Assembly: GCA_031308135.1 (NCBI GenBank)
Contig: JAHLJT010009355.1
Location: 10,174,177 to 10,238,176, forward strand
DNA: 64,000 nt
From: Acheta domesticus
Taxonomy: Eukaryota > Arthropoda > Insecta > Orthoptera > Gryllidae
Reading direction: 5' to 3'
Shown: piece after piece, positions 43,931 through 54,755 of the stretch
Numbering within the stretch: position 1 is the stretch's first letter
Layout: each line of letters starts with the position of its first letter
Notes under the pieces: generated by a model
Database searches by the model: none
Seen by the model: only the letters and a program-made list of their open reading frames with translations
Told to the model about the DNA's origin: nothing
Translations under genes and position numbers: made by a program

Positions 43931-44160
43931 AACTGCGTGTGTCGACTCACTGCGCCGAGCGTCCTTGTGCTGTCAGTGGGAGCGTCGCCCGCCGCGGACT
44001 GACGATCGGTGGCGCGTGCAGGTATATGGCTTCTACGGCCTCCGCTGCAGCGCGTGGTGGAGGGGGCGCCGACCATTCAGTTTGTCAAGCGAAGTACTTC
44101 TCAATCAACTTTATTGTTCTGCAGGGAAAACTATCTGGCTACTGAACCTACTTCATGTGA
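43931..44160. other. GC-rich patch with a possible minus-strand exon
   Basis: On the minus strand an open segment (43951-44044) runs from GCGCTGCAG to a strong donor GCGCA|GTGAGT. The peptide (RRSHIPARATDRQSAAGDAP) is not recognised. It could be a non-coding or coding exon of a gene upstream of the SVWC exon, or chance. Confidence 0.25.
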
Positions 44161-44848
44161 ATGATAGAGAGCAGTGACTCGCCGGTTTGTCTGTTCGCCT
44201 GTCCGCGTGTCTGCCTGTCCGCCAGCGGGACTGATCCACGCTCCCCGTCTTTCATTTTGCCAGTCTGCTCGTCATTCGACTGTCTGCCCTTCTCTTTGAC
44301 TGTCTGTCCTTTTATTTTTGTCCGACTTTCTGCCCTTTTCTGTATGTCCTACAGTCTGCCTTTTCCTCTCCGTCAGACTATCTGACCTCCACGGTCGATT
44401 ATCTGCCCTTTTCTCCGATCCACAATCTGCATATTATACTGTTGGCATGTCTTTTCTCCTGATTCATGTGTCTCCCTCTGTGTTCGCCTCTCTTCCTGAT
44501 AGTTTGTCCCATCGCCTTTCCACCTGTCCCCCTGCCCCCTGTTACCCTATTATGCGTACTTGTTTCCCCGTATCTGTCACTCTTGGCCACGTGGTTTACC
44601 TGCTACTCACTCGCTGTCCACATAAGATGAGGGTCAAATGCCACTTAATGGTTCACATCACATTGGTGGACATTGATTTCCATGAGATTTGATCATGTCT
44701 CTCTTTGGGTGACTGTCTCCCAGTTCAATATAGATCTACTTTAGTTGAGTTGAACAAACGTGCCATGATGCGAATTGCACCACGTAGATATGCTGGGGAT
44801 CATAATATTCTGGCTTAGTTTAATTCAAAGTCCACATTGCCGTTGCCG
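44161..44848. repeat. Degenerate CTGTCTGCC-rich low-complexity tract, then unique sequence
   Basis: From about 44185 to 44420 the words CTGTCTG, TGCCTGTCC and CTGCCCTTTTC recur irregularly. The rest shows no feature. Confidence 0.5.
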
Positions 44849-45147
44849 TTGCCCAACTCCCGACCGTGGTGGATTTTTTACATCATCTATAAAGCTAAGT
44901 CCAATTTAGTCGCTGTTTGGAGGAGAATTCTGGTGGCCGGCTGCTCTGATCGGTACGTTTCCATGGTTTCTTCTAGCAGAACCAGCCGAATGCTGGAGTA
45001 GTATCCTCTGAAACGGTCCATTAACCGCGCACGATCTTTTCTTTCTGGACTTTGTCCTCGCCTCGTCCCTTGTTCTCACACATACATGCACTATCCTATC
45101 ACGCATGTCCGGAGAGCAGTAGGGAGCGTAGAGATTATCCGGGTTAC
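44849..45147 (+). mobile_element. tRNA-derived SINE, family 1, 5' part of copy 3
   Basis: Shares GGAGGAGAATTCTGG, GGCCGGCTGCTCTGATCGG and GCCGAATGCTGGAGTAGTA with the other copies. It is interrupted at 45147 by a MITE; its 3' body resumes at 45379-45560. Confidence 0.7.
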
Positions 45148-45378
45148 AGTGCGATTTTTCTAACTCTGCCCCTCAATTTCGTATGGCCACGATGGAATAT
45201 CACACGGCATTTCGTGTCTTTCTCCTTCGTACCGCTAGAAGTCGCATAATCGCATGCGCTGCTTGATACGGTTGCGATCATGCAATACCTGAGGGCACGA
45301 CAGAGAATCGCAAAATACCATGACGTATTCCATCGTGAAGACGAGCCTTGAGGGGCAAAGTTAAAAACATCGTAGTAT
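45148..45378. mobile_element. Hairpin MITE family A, copy 2 (nested in the SINE)
   Basis: Left GTGCGATTTTTCTAAC and right GTTAAAAACATCGTAGTATA ends, with CTCTGCCCCTCAA facing TTGAGGGGCAAAG. Near-palindromic, as other copies. Confidence 0.8.
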
Positions 45379-45565
45379 AGGCCGATGAGAAAACTGGTGG
45401 AGAAATTTCCCCGCTATCCGAACTATGGTCAGCCTCGAATCTAACCATCAAACGGAGGAGCACTGCAACCTCCAGCGATAAAACATTCACTACGCTAACA
45501 GACCATAGCAGTTAATGTCCCCGGAGACCTTGTCAATCAATCAATAAAGCAAGCAATCGACGAAG
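45379..45565 (+). mobile_element. SINE family 1, 3' body of copy 3
   Basis: Continues the interrupted SINE (GAAATTTCCCCGCTATCC ... CAATCAATCAATAAA). An inverted, slightly diverged copy lies at 45798-45998. Confidence 0.65.
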
Positions 45566-45797
45566 TATAGCGCGATTTTTCTAACTTTGCCCCTCAAGTC
45601 CCTACGGCCACGATGGAATATTACACGGCATTTCGCGCCTTTCTCAGTCGTGCCGCTAGAAGTCGCAGAAGTGCTTGATGCGGTCGCGATCACGCGATAT
45701 CTAGCGGCACGAGTGACATAGACGCGAAATACCGTCACATATTCAGTCGTTATGACGGTCCTTGAGGGGCAAAGTTAGAAACATCGCACTATACTTC
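45566..45797. mobile_element. Hairpin MITE family A, copy 3 (palindrome centre)
   Basis: GTATAGCGCGATTTTTCTAAC faces GTTAGAAACATCGCACTATAC; TTGCCCCTCAAG faces CTTGAGGGGCAA; GTGCCGCTAGA faces TCTAGCGGCAC. It sits at the centre of the compound palindrome. Confidence 0.85.
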
Positions 45798-45998
45798 GTC
45801 GATTGCTTGCTCTATTGATTGATTGACAATGTCTCCGGGGACGTTAACTGCTATGGTCCTGTTAGCTTAGTGAATGTTTTGTCTGGAGGTTGCAGTGCTC
45901 CTCCACCAGACGGTGAGATTCGAAGCTCACCATAGGTCGCCTAGCTGGGAAATTCCTCCACCACTTATCTCACCCAGAGGGCACCGGCTTGTACTGCG
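45798..45998 (-). mobile_element. SINE family 1 3' body, inverted copy
   Basis: The inverse complement of 45379-45565 at roughly 85% identity by eye (CTTCGTCGATTGCTTGCT, CTCCGGGGAC, GGAGGTTGCAGTGCTCCTCC). Confidence 0.75.
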
Positions 45999-46120
45999 AT
46001 GTTTCTAATTTTGCTTCTCAAGGGCCGTCTTCACGATGGAATATATGGAATATGTCACGGTATTTCGCGACGTTCTCAGTCGTGCCGGCAGGTATCGCAC
46101 GATCGCAAAATCGCAATATA
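45999..46120. mobile_element. Hairpin MITE family A, half copy 4
   Basis: Begins CTGCGATGTTTCTAATTTTG and includes a duplicated GGAATAT and GTGCCGGCAGGTATCGCAC. It breaks off at about 46120 where the LINE tail starts. Confidence 0.7.
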
Positions 46121-46126
46121 ATATAG

Positions 46127-46710
46127 AATTTCTTCAGCCAATATTAACCTACGCATGCCCTGTTTGGATTTCAGCTGCCCCAACCACATTAAACAAGTTA
46201 CAAATCTTCCAAAACAAAATTTTAAGAATAATAGTAAATGCCCCCTGGTTTGTCAGCAATAAGACCCTCCACAACGATCTTGCAATAGAACCAATTACTT
46301 CTTTTATTACAAAGCTGGCACATAATTTTTTCAATAATTTAAATCATGTACAAGGAGCAGTCACTTACGAAATAGGAACCGATCAGCCCCCACTCTCCCG
46401 CCTAAGAAACAGACTCCCATTCCATATTTTCCTTCAATATCTCTCTGATATTAGATAAGGTAAGAACATTTCTAGCAATTACTTGTCCCTCCCATCGTAT
46501 TTTCTTTTTAATCCTGTCATTGCTCTAACATAATTCCCTCGCAATAACCTTGGTTGAAGGTACAACAAATGAAATCACTATCAGGGAGGTAACAAACGGT
46601 TACCCCCTTCACAATTTTCTGATGCAAAGTTGCTCGGCCAATCAATTGAAGAGCCTCACGGCTGAACGTTGTACTGTCTTTAAATGTAAAATAAAATTTA
46701 AAAAAAATAT
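46127..46710 (+). pseudogene. Jockey-like LINE, 5'-truncated 3' end, copy 3
   Basis: An open C-terminal ORF2 stretch: EFLQPILTYACPVW, then TLNKLQIFQNKILRIIVNAP, GTDQPPLSRLRNRLPFHIFL, and a stop at 46456-46458. The 3' UTR is close to that of the copy at 5967-6545, and an A-rich end lies near 46700. Only the C-terminal ~110 codons remain, so the copy is dead on arrival. Confidence 0.85.
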
Positions 46711-47141
46711 ATAGAATACGAAAGTTTTCAATCACCGACCAACGCAAAGAGGCCGTCCAGCCGCGCTTCTTTAACCTTTCACCGGTACGCGCAAAGAAGA
46801 GCGCGACCTTCGTTGCCCGTGCGTCACGCGCGGCTACCTTCTCTTGTTTGCGCGCGTCCGTCCTCGCGCGCAAGAACGCGCTGATTGCGCCGCGCGCTCC
46901 TCGCTGCCCTAAGTGCGCATTTACGATCCGATCTATTTTAACCCTCGCCGTCTCCTGGATATGGAAACAAGCAAGAAGCGGCGCGCAAAGGCGGGCGGCG
47001 TGAACTCCCCACGGCGCTCCAGCTCTGTTCTTGTTTCGCGCGCTCGCCACTGGCGCGCTGCTCTGCAACCCACATTTCGCGCCGTCGCGAAGAGCACAAG
47101 AAGGTCTTGCTTGGGTTTGCAGTTTATTATTAATTTACTTT
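46711..47141. other. CpG-rich patch without recognised gene
   Basis: GC/CpG-rich from 46740 to 47105 with many GCGC words. Frames are open by composition. Confidence 0.35.
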
Positions 47142-47265
47142 TTATAAGTTTAATTAAATTATTTATTTGTTATTATTATTTATAAGTTTAAATAAATTAT
47201 TTATTTGTTATTATTATTTATAAGTTTAATTAAATTATTTATTTGTTATTATTATTTATAAGTTG
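47142..47265 (+). repeat. 38-bp AT-rich tandem repeat
   Basis: TTATAAGTTTAATTAAATTA units begin at 47142, 47180, 47218 and 47256 (partial), period 38. Confidence 0.9.
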
Positions 47266-47444
47266 AAGTAATCAATTTATTTTTTCATAAGGTTAAAGAC
47301 CCATCTTAGGAACGAATAATATGCTGCTACGGTTCCTTTTTATCGCCTACGGGTGAAAAACATCTAAGCTCCTGGTTGGCGCACTCGCCCGTGACGTCGG
47401 CCTGACGTAACCTATTACTTATCTTGTATTTTGCTGAAAGTTGA

Positions 47445-47640
47445 AATAGTCGGCCCCTTGGCCGAGATCGCTGTCAGTAGTTCCGTAGTGATCTCGGACC
47501 GTGGGGTCGCGTGTTCGAGTCCCGCCTCGGGCATGGTTTTATGTGTTCGTCCTTTCACCCCCCCTATCGTCACGATATCGTTTCATCCTCATACCATAAC
47601 GTTAAATCCAATAGTGGTCGCTAAATAGCTAGTAGTTGAT
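47445..47640 (+). mobile_element. tRNA-derived SINE, family 4
   Basis: CCCTTGGCCGAGATCGC fits an A box, and GTGTTCGAGTCCCG (about 47512-47525) is a clear B box, with an inverted GAGATCGCTG ... TAGTGATCTCGG between. The body continues to at least 47640; its 3' end is uncertain (possibly 47770). Confidence 0.65.
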
Positions 47641-50095
47641 CCCCTGCTCAGAGAGTCGCGAGGGAGGGAATTCCCCACGGCCTACGCCTTGAGAGACAAC
47701 CGATCCGAAGGGCAAGACAGCTGACGCCCTTCTCCTTCAATGTGCGTCTGCCACGACTGAACTGCGAGTCACAGGGGTACAGAATTTAAAACAGACTTGC
47801 AGATACATTCATTTCATTCAAAATATCTCGCGTCTCTCTGACAACTGCATTAAATTCACAAGAATTCTGTTTTATAACTTTTCCCCTCCCTCCTGTAGGA
47901 TATGAAAAACCGTTCAGTTTCCGAGTTGGACAGGTTCCGTTTATTGGTGTGTAAAATTCCATTTAACTTCGCGGGCCAGAGAAATGGCTTGTACAAGTTC
48001 CTGTTTAGACAGATTTTACTGTACAAAGAACTATAATGCTTTGATTATACTACGTAACACACTTTTTCCCTTTGGCAAGTGTGTTATTTCCTCCCATTAT
48101 GTTCCACAGGTTGCGATTATTGTCATTATATCCCCCAAAGTTTGTTTTTGTGATCAGGAGAATGAGTTTTATACTTTGATTATCTCCATAGTTTTATTCT
48201 TTGATTATCTCCGGACAGGAGTGAAATATGCTGAGACAGATAAAAGTTAAATTGTTACGTGATGTGTATTCCTTATTTATTTATGCTTGGGAATTATATT
48301 TGGACACAGATTCCAACTAAGGATTCGACATCGATGTTTTGAAAACATCGATGTTTTTATTAAATAATTTTGGTTCTACATCCATGTTCGCTCCACGTAA
48401 GCACACAACTGAAACGGTGGAAAGGTCGTCCCGACTCGGTACCTGTGCGTGGACTAGCTGATGACCTCATCGGTAGGGAGAGAACGGCACTTCAGTATTT
48501 TTCCATTTGACGTTTTGCAAACGACGGAAGGTGCGGCTCGTCCCATACCGGCCGTAACGATCCAGAGCGCGCGCATCCTTATGGGGAATAATGTAATCAA
48601 CCTTTAAAAAGCCTCGTCCGCACCGACAATCGTTGCCCTATCGACCCTGTGCACGGTAGAACTTTAAAAAAATTAATTAAAAAATGTAAAATAAAATTTA
48701 TCCTTTTAGTTGATTATAAATCTTTGTGCTTTTGTAAGCTCTGTAGTGTAAAAAATACATTTTTTGCCTTGATGAATTTAACATAGTTAAGAAATTAGAA
48801 CTTCAAAAGAATGGAAAATTCTACAACTCCAAAAGAGGTGACACAATCCGCCATAAAGGAAATCGGTCTGTGGGAAGACCGAAAACAAAGGTGGAAGGAC
48901 CAATGAGAATGGACCTACGGTTAAATGCTTAAAAAAGAAGAATAAATTAGGATGTGAAGTGTTGAAATATTTTTTAAACTTTTCAACATTGGATAAGCAT
49001 GTCAGATTACCAAACGTTTGCGTCTACTTTAAGATTGCAGAATTTTAATTTTTTCTTTTGGTTTTAGAACCATTCAACTTCACACTGAATTGTCCGATTA
49101 GAGTCCATCCACTTACAATCGTGTAGGTTATGAAAAAGGAAATTGCTGTTGCGTAAGTCATTAGTGGCACATGCAAATTTGTCACTCGCACATGATACCC
49201 TCTAAACAGTGCGGGTGGCTGCTGGGGTCCAGTGCTAATTTGCGCAGGTTAGTGCAGGTAATTAAATCGCTCCATAGTACGTTTATAGTGTACCCATAAC
49301 AATATTGATGGGACAGTCATTTCAAATTTAATCGAGAGAGGTTGAAGCAATCGCATGAAACGCGCCCCTGACCCGAATATGCACTGATGCCGAGGGTGCT
49401 TGGTTTATTATGTCAGTGTGTACCGGCTTCATCTGTGCTGTTGTATGCAATTTTGTCTCTATAAATGAATTATTTTTGCCTTGAGGGCAGTTATTAATGG
49501 AATTTGAAGGAAAAAACTGATAGTGCATTTGATAACATGTTTATTTAAAAAATGGAGACAAACATGCAAAAAATCTGTTCTCTTTAACTTAAGCAAATCT
49601 CTGCAAAAGCAATAAATGGAAAAATGCTGTGAGAATTTACTTTTAATTAAAATATTAATTTACTTATAATTTTCATTACTCTTCAGATTTTAATACTAAT
49701 TACAAAACAACAGGAAAACAAAACATACATTATAAGTTCCTTGTAACGCCAGTATTTGCAATCAGCACATAAGGACGAATATGAAGCCCGAACATTGGGA
49801 AACGCTTCACCAAAACCATTAACCTCCAGTAGCTGAACGTAACCTGATCTCAACAACAAAGCGCCGCGTAACGCAGACAAAACTGCTCAACATTCAATCC
49901 GCCGGTGCTTAGGAGCGACTGCGCCGTTGGGCGGGATGGGATCCGGGCGTCGCGCGCGGCACTCGGTAAAAAGCAGCCTAGATCATATTGCCGCGCGACG
50001 GGATCAGCCAGCAAAAACACGCCGCTCGCCGTTTCAATTTGCGCGTTTGCCTTTGTGCCACCGGTGATTGTCGCGATGCTCCGCTGCTGCTCTCC
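47641..50095. other. Intergenic; small hairpin and a possible LINE scrap
   Basis: Mostly AT-rich. Positions 48328-48354 form a perfect 13-bp inverted repeat around one G (ACATCGATGTTTT). Near 48865-48900 the plus strand reads NRSVGRPKTK, like the GRPKTRW segment near the C-terminus of some LINE ORFs, but it is too short to assign. GC-rich from 49900. Confidence 0.35.
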
Positions 50096-50099
50096 GTGC

Positions 50100-50275
50100 C
50101 AGCCCCGCCCCGCCCCGCCCCGCCCCGCCCCGCCCCGCCCCGCCCCGCCCCGCCCCGCCCCGCCCCGCCCCGCCCCGCCCCACCCCACCCACCCCACCCC
50201 ATCCCATCCCATCCCATCCCACCACCCGTCCCGCCCCACCCCATCCCCCCGTCCCGCCCCGCCCCACCCGCGGGG
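50100..50275 (+). repeat. CCCCG pentanucleotide tract with CCCAT/CCCAC extensions
   Basis: CCCCGCCCCG repeats from 50100 to about 50180, then CCACCCCATCCC variants to 50275. The minus strand is (GGGGC)n, a G-quadruplex-forming type. Frames on both strands (APPRPAPP, GRGGAGRG) are artefacts. Confidence 0.95.
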
Positions 50276-50711
50276 CTTCCGTGACTGCGGAGGGTTATAG
50301 CTTTCAGCGCTGCCCATACGCCACGCTTCTTTCTAAATTTGAGATGGGTTTGTGTTACTACGAGGAAAAATTCCATTTTAATGGATTACTTACCACCTGC
50401 AAGATTTTTTTGTTCCGCGAAACGTTCACTATATTTAATAAAATATAATTGATATCCTATGTATATTAACATACCATTCATGATTGGGTATCAAGTTTTG
50501 TAGAATTAAAATAATTTCTTTGTTATTGTAAGCACTGTACTGTGTATATATCTAATGTGAAATCTAATATCGAACCTTAATGCAAAATACTGAGCTGTCG
50601 CTAAGAACTTTGGGTTGATGCGATTATAATAAATAAATAAATAAATAATGCGCGTCAAAGTCTCATTTTAATATATTTAATTAAAATTCAAAAACAACAT
50701 CGGAAGGGATG

Positions 50712-50866
50712 AAGTCTCAGTCATGCCGCTAGATATCGCATGATCGCGACCGTATCAAGCAGTGCTTACGACCATGCGACATCTAGCGGCAGTACCGATG
50801 AATGCCGTGTGATCAGCTTGAGAGAGAGGGCTTGAGAGACAGAGTTAGAAAAATCGCACTATATTT
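50712..50866. mobile_element. Hairpin MITE family A, partial copy 5
   Basis: Includes CATGCCGCTAGATATCGCAT facing GCGACATCTAGCGGCAG and ends GTTAGAAAAATCGCACTATA. The left outer arm is missing. Confidence 0.75.
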
Positions 50867-50867
50867 T

Positions 50868-50932
50868 CCGGCCCTCCGACGGCCTGAGGGACAGTGAACT
50901 GGCCCCCCGCTTAAAAAGTTTGAGAACCCCTG
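50868..50932 (-). mobile_element. Terminal fragment of a hAT-type element
   Basis: Read on the minus strand it begins CAGGGGTTCTCAAACTTTTT and continues with a GGGGGGCCAGTTCACTGTCC block. This CAGGGGTTCTCAAAC start is a hAT-type end. It is cut off where the MITE begins. Confidence 0.6.
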
Positions 50933-50939
50933 CTGTAGA

Positions 50940-52150
50940 TGCTTAGAAGATTTCAGCGCGAAAAGAAGCGCGTTAATAAGTGATCGTTAAAGACGTCTAG
51001 TGTGGGAGACAAGCGAAGGCAGTTAGCACGGGAAGGGATGACCATTGCACGGGGAGCGCGGGCGCTAGCAATGGCAGCGGGTGGACGCCGAAGCATCAGG
51101 CGCGCGTTCTGGGGGTTCCGTTTCTTCCACCCTCCGCCAGCTGGCTACCGTGTAATTAATGCTGTGTTGACGCGTTTTTGCCTCTGGCCTCTGCCTTCCG
51201 CGGCGGGCGGCGGGGAGTGGCGCGGAGCGGGGCGAGGGGAGGGGCGTGGCGGGGAGGGCAGCCGGAAAGCGGGAGGACGCGAAGCCGGCTGGAGGGACTT
51301 CCGTCCCGCTGCCATCACTTAATGCTTAATGGGCGAGGGGAGAAAATGCATGAGTTATGCGCGGGCGCAATGAATATAGAACGCGAGATTGCGAGGGAGG
51401 GACAGTGAGAGACGCGGTCCAGCTGCCGGCTTTCGTAGCGCATGCTGGAGCCGGTGGATGAAACGCACAATGAGGAGCAAAGAAGGAGCAGCAGGAAAGT
51501 GAGAATCGAAAATTAGGAGAAAGAATTTGGAAATAAAGGTGATGAGAGTAGCTTCAAGTGATTGAACGGTTAGTGAGGTTGGTCCGGGATAAAGGTAACA
51601 GCAGAAAAGGATGCACGGATTGGTGAGAAGACGGAATGAAAAAAATGCGAGCAGGGGACATCGGAAGGGAACAACGCGGAAGAGAAAAGTAAAACAGGCG
51701 GAGAGTGTAGCGTGAGAATTTCGGGGTTGCAAGGCGAATATGACAGTATGGGAGGTAGGACGGATCGGCGCGAAAAGTGGCGAGGCATACTAGCAAGAAG
51801 TGGGTCTGGCAACTGGGCAAGATAAAAGAGATGGCGGCGGAACGTGGCAGCGAGTGTGGGACGCGGTGCGGGCTGGTCGGGGGACTGAGCTTCGTAGCCA
51901 AGAGGTGGGATTGTGACCGCCGCGCGCCGCCTCCGCAATATAATTTAACTTGGCCGCCGCCGTCCGCGGAGCACCGCGTTAAAACTCTCTTTATGAACGC
52001 ACCCCCGCGTGATTATGATGCGTTGTGCGCAAGCTAACCTGCATTCTGCAGCGCATTCACGGGGTGTTCCCCTTTGCCCCGCCTTTCGTTGATAATGTTC
52101 AACAAAACATCTGTACGCGTAAATGAGTGAACATCTTTCCGGGGCCATAT
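50940..52150. other. GC-rich, purine-skewed intergenic sequence
   Basis: Patches at 51000-51310 and 51830-52060 are GC-rich; 51310-51800 is purine-rich on the plus strand, giving long open minus-strand frames without recognisable motifs. No gene supported. Confidence 0.35.
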
Positions 52151-54013
52151 TTCCTGTAATTGTGAACCTCTTTGCCTAAGCCATTTGCTTCGAGTACGTT
52201 AAGCATTTAAATTTGTGCCGAATAAAATCTGCATCATTTATGATTCTTTATTTTCTCTTGTGATATTTACATAGTTTTTTGTATAAAAAGCATATGCATT
52301 TTAAGTTTAAATGTATGTGTGTGTTTAAGAAAAATCCTGTCAGTTTTTGTCGTAGGCGACCTGTTTGCAAACATTTTTATGAGTTCTGAGAACTTAAAAT
52401 TTGTAATTTTGGATTGGAGCCACTTATTTAAAAATACTACATACATTGCAATATTTTTGAGTTGATGTAGATAAGGAAATTGTTTTTTTAAGTTGTAATT
52501 AATTAGTCATATTGCTCTTTCTCTTTGTTTCTTTTACAGAGTATTTTATGGCCATAGGATATACGAATATATAATCATAGGTAATACCACGAGTGATTTG
52601 GAAATTGTCGATAAATCCCCGACTCGCGAAGAGAGGAGGGAATTTATCTGAGAATTTCTAAAGCACGGGTGGTATTTAACCGGACTATTACACGAATGAA
52701 GTTACATTCAACAGAGTTCCAAAATGCGCCAAATATTGAAAATAACTGAAAGCTATGTCAAAATAAAAATGAGTATGTTACCGTACATTCGTGGTTCATT
52801 GGACATCGACATATCTATCGATGTATACCGCCTCCTAAGATAGATGAGACACAGTTTATGATTGGTCAGTAGGGAAAAGCGATAAGACAAATAGGATAGA
52901 AAAAGTGATAAACTTTTTGAGATACACCGCCCTGATTGGGGCATTTTGTATCGTTAAACACAATTGGTTTTCATTTCACGAGTGAAATAGTCAATTTACC
53001 TAGTGTAACATACCCTTCACAGAATTTCATATCTTGCCTTTGAAATTGTGATTCTTCACAGAAGCTTTACAAGTTCAACGGTGGTGTAAGACGCCTTTTA
53101 CAACTTTTGGTGACCTTGATATGAAAAGGCAATGATAAAATTATATATGTATATATATATATATATGTATATATATATGTATATATATATATATATTATC
53201 GTTACCTTTCATATCAATTCAATATAATTCTAGGACAGACACAGTAGTGTGGGAAAAACCTACGATTCTGGAGGTATTTGTTGTCATTTTATGACGTAAG
53301 AAACGGTATTTGCGCAAACTGAAGAGATCACATATAGTGTTTGTTGGAACATTGTCACTCAACAGTTGTTGTTTGTTGGAACATTGTCACTCTACACCTA
53401 ATTCCTCTCGGTTTACTAAATTTCTGTCGCTCATGTTTGTTCTCAAACGCGAAATTGGATGACACAAATACTCATTGCAAATTGCTATTCGGTTCAGATA
53501 AATTACTATAGGCTAAATTAATGCTTTTTGTGAAATGAAGACAGACTGGTAACTTTTATTTGAAACTGTTGACAGTACTTTATGCATACGACTTATGAAT
53601 AGTGTTACATAAAGAATTTTTATTTTTTTGTCCAACAGCCGATCTAGTTGCAAATATTACACCACAGTCTGATTAATTATAAGAATTGGGTTGGCGATCC
53701 GAGAAATTGGTGTAATTACAGCAACTTAAAAAATCTATTTCAAAATTATATTTATCTCTACAAATAAAATGGACGAGTTTGAAAATATTAAAAGATTTAG
53801 CCAGGAATTCATTTTTACACTGTCTCGAGGACTTTTATATAGCTATGTTGTTCTCCGTTATCGATTTCACTTTCCAGTCAGGTAACTATTATGTGTGAAA
53901 GTCCCCAGATTCGCTGTTTTAAATTCTATCAACAGAAGAGCATTTCAGAAAAAACACACCTATTCATTGCCTCACTCTCTAACTTAACACACTCTCTAAC
54001 GCACTCTCTCTCA

Positions 54014-54053
<40 letters not shown>

Positions 54054-54755
54054 ACATTTCACCCACACATTCACACTTTCTCATTTACTTTCTATAACAA
54101 ACGTGGATAAATATTTTTCACATATATAGCATCTAAAAATTAGTCTAAAATCTTTGAAACACCCGCTCAACCCCAGAGTAAACTCATTCATAAATATAAA
54201 ATTCAGTCGCGCATCATCTATAGTGTCTTCCTCTTGAATTCAATGTTGTCCACCGAAATTCTCAAATAACCAGTTTCAGGTGGACACAACTCATTTCACT
54301 TTTGTTTACTCTTATTCTCAATCTGAATCTTCTGATGCATTTGCACACATTAACCTATTTCAGTCTACGGCAGTACATTCGCTGTAATTCACTGTAAAAT
54401 CCTAATGTAATCCAAATATTTTAGTAAATCATAATAAATGTCTATTTGATCGATATGTTAATATTGTTTATAACAGATACATTGATCTACTGGTACGCGG
54501 AAGATGACATCATAAATAAATGAAAACTTTGATGTAGACTCACGTCAGAACGATATTGATTTGACATTCTTAAGAGAAAATTACCGATTTAAAAAATGTA
54601 TTTATATTTGAGAATAATATAAGAATACAGTACATTTTGTCTTGGTGTTAAAAAATATAAAAAAAGGTTGTTGTAGTTGTTTGCAAGATTACGTTACACA
54701 CGCTCAGACATCGTGCCATTTGATACTTTTATTTTTAGTTTCACAAATTACCTCT
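52151..54755. other. Intergenic, AT-rich, with short repeats
   Basis: No gene. Positions 53139-53196 are an (AT)n tract with GT interruptions. GTTTGTTGGAACATTGTCAC is repeated at about 53338 and 53369. A (CA)n run lies at 54016-54052. Confidence 0.6.

Noticed and set aside
49850..50448. APPRPAPP and GRGGAGRG frames on both strands
   Set aside because: Translations of the CCCCG tract.
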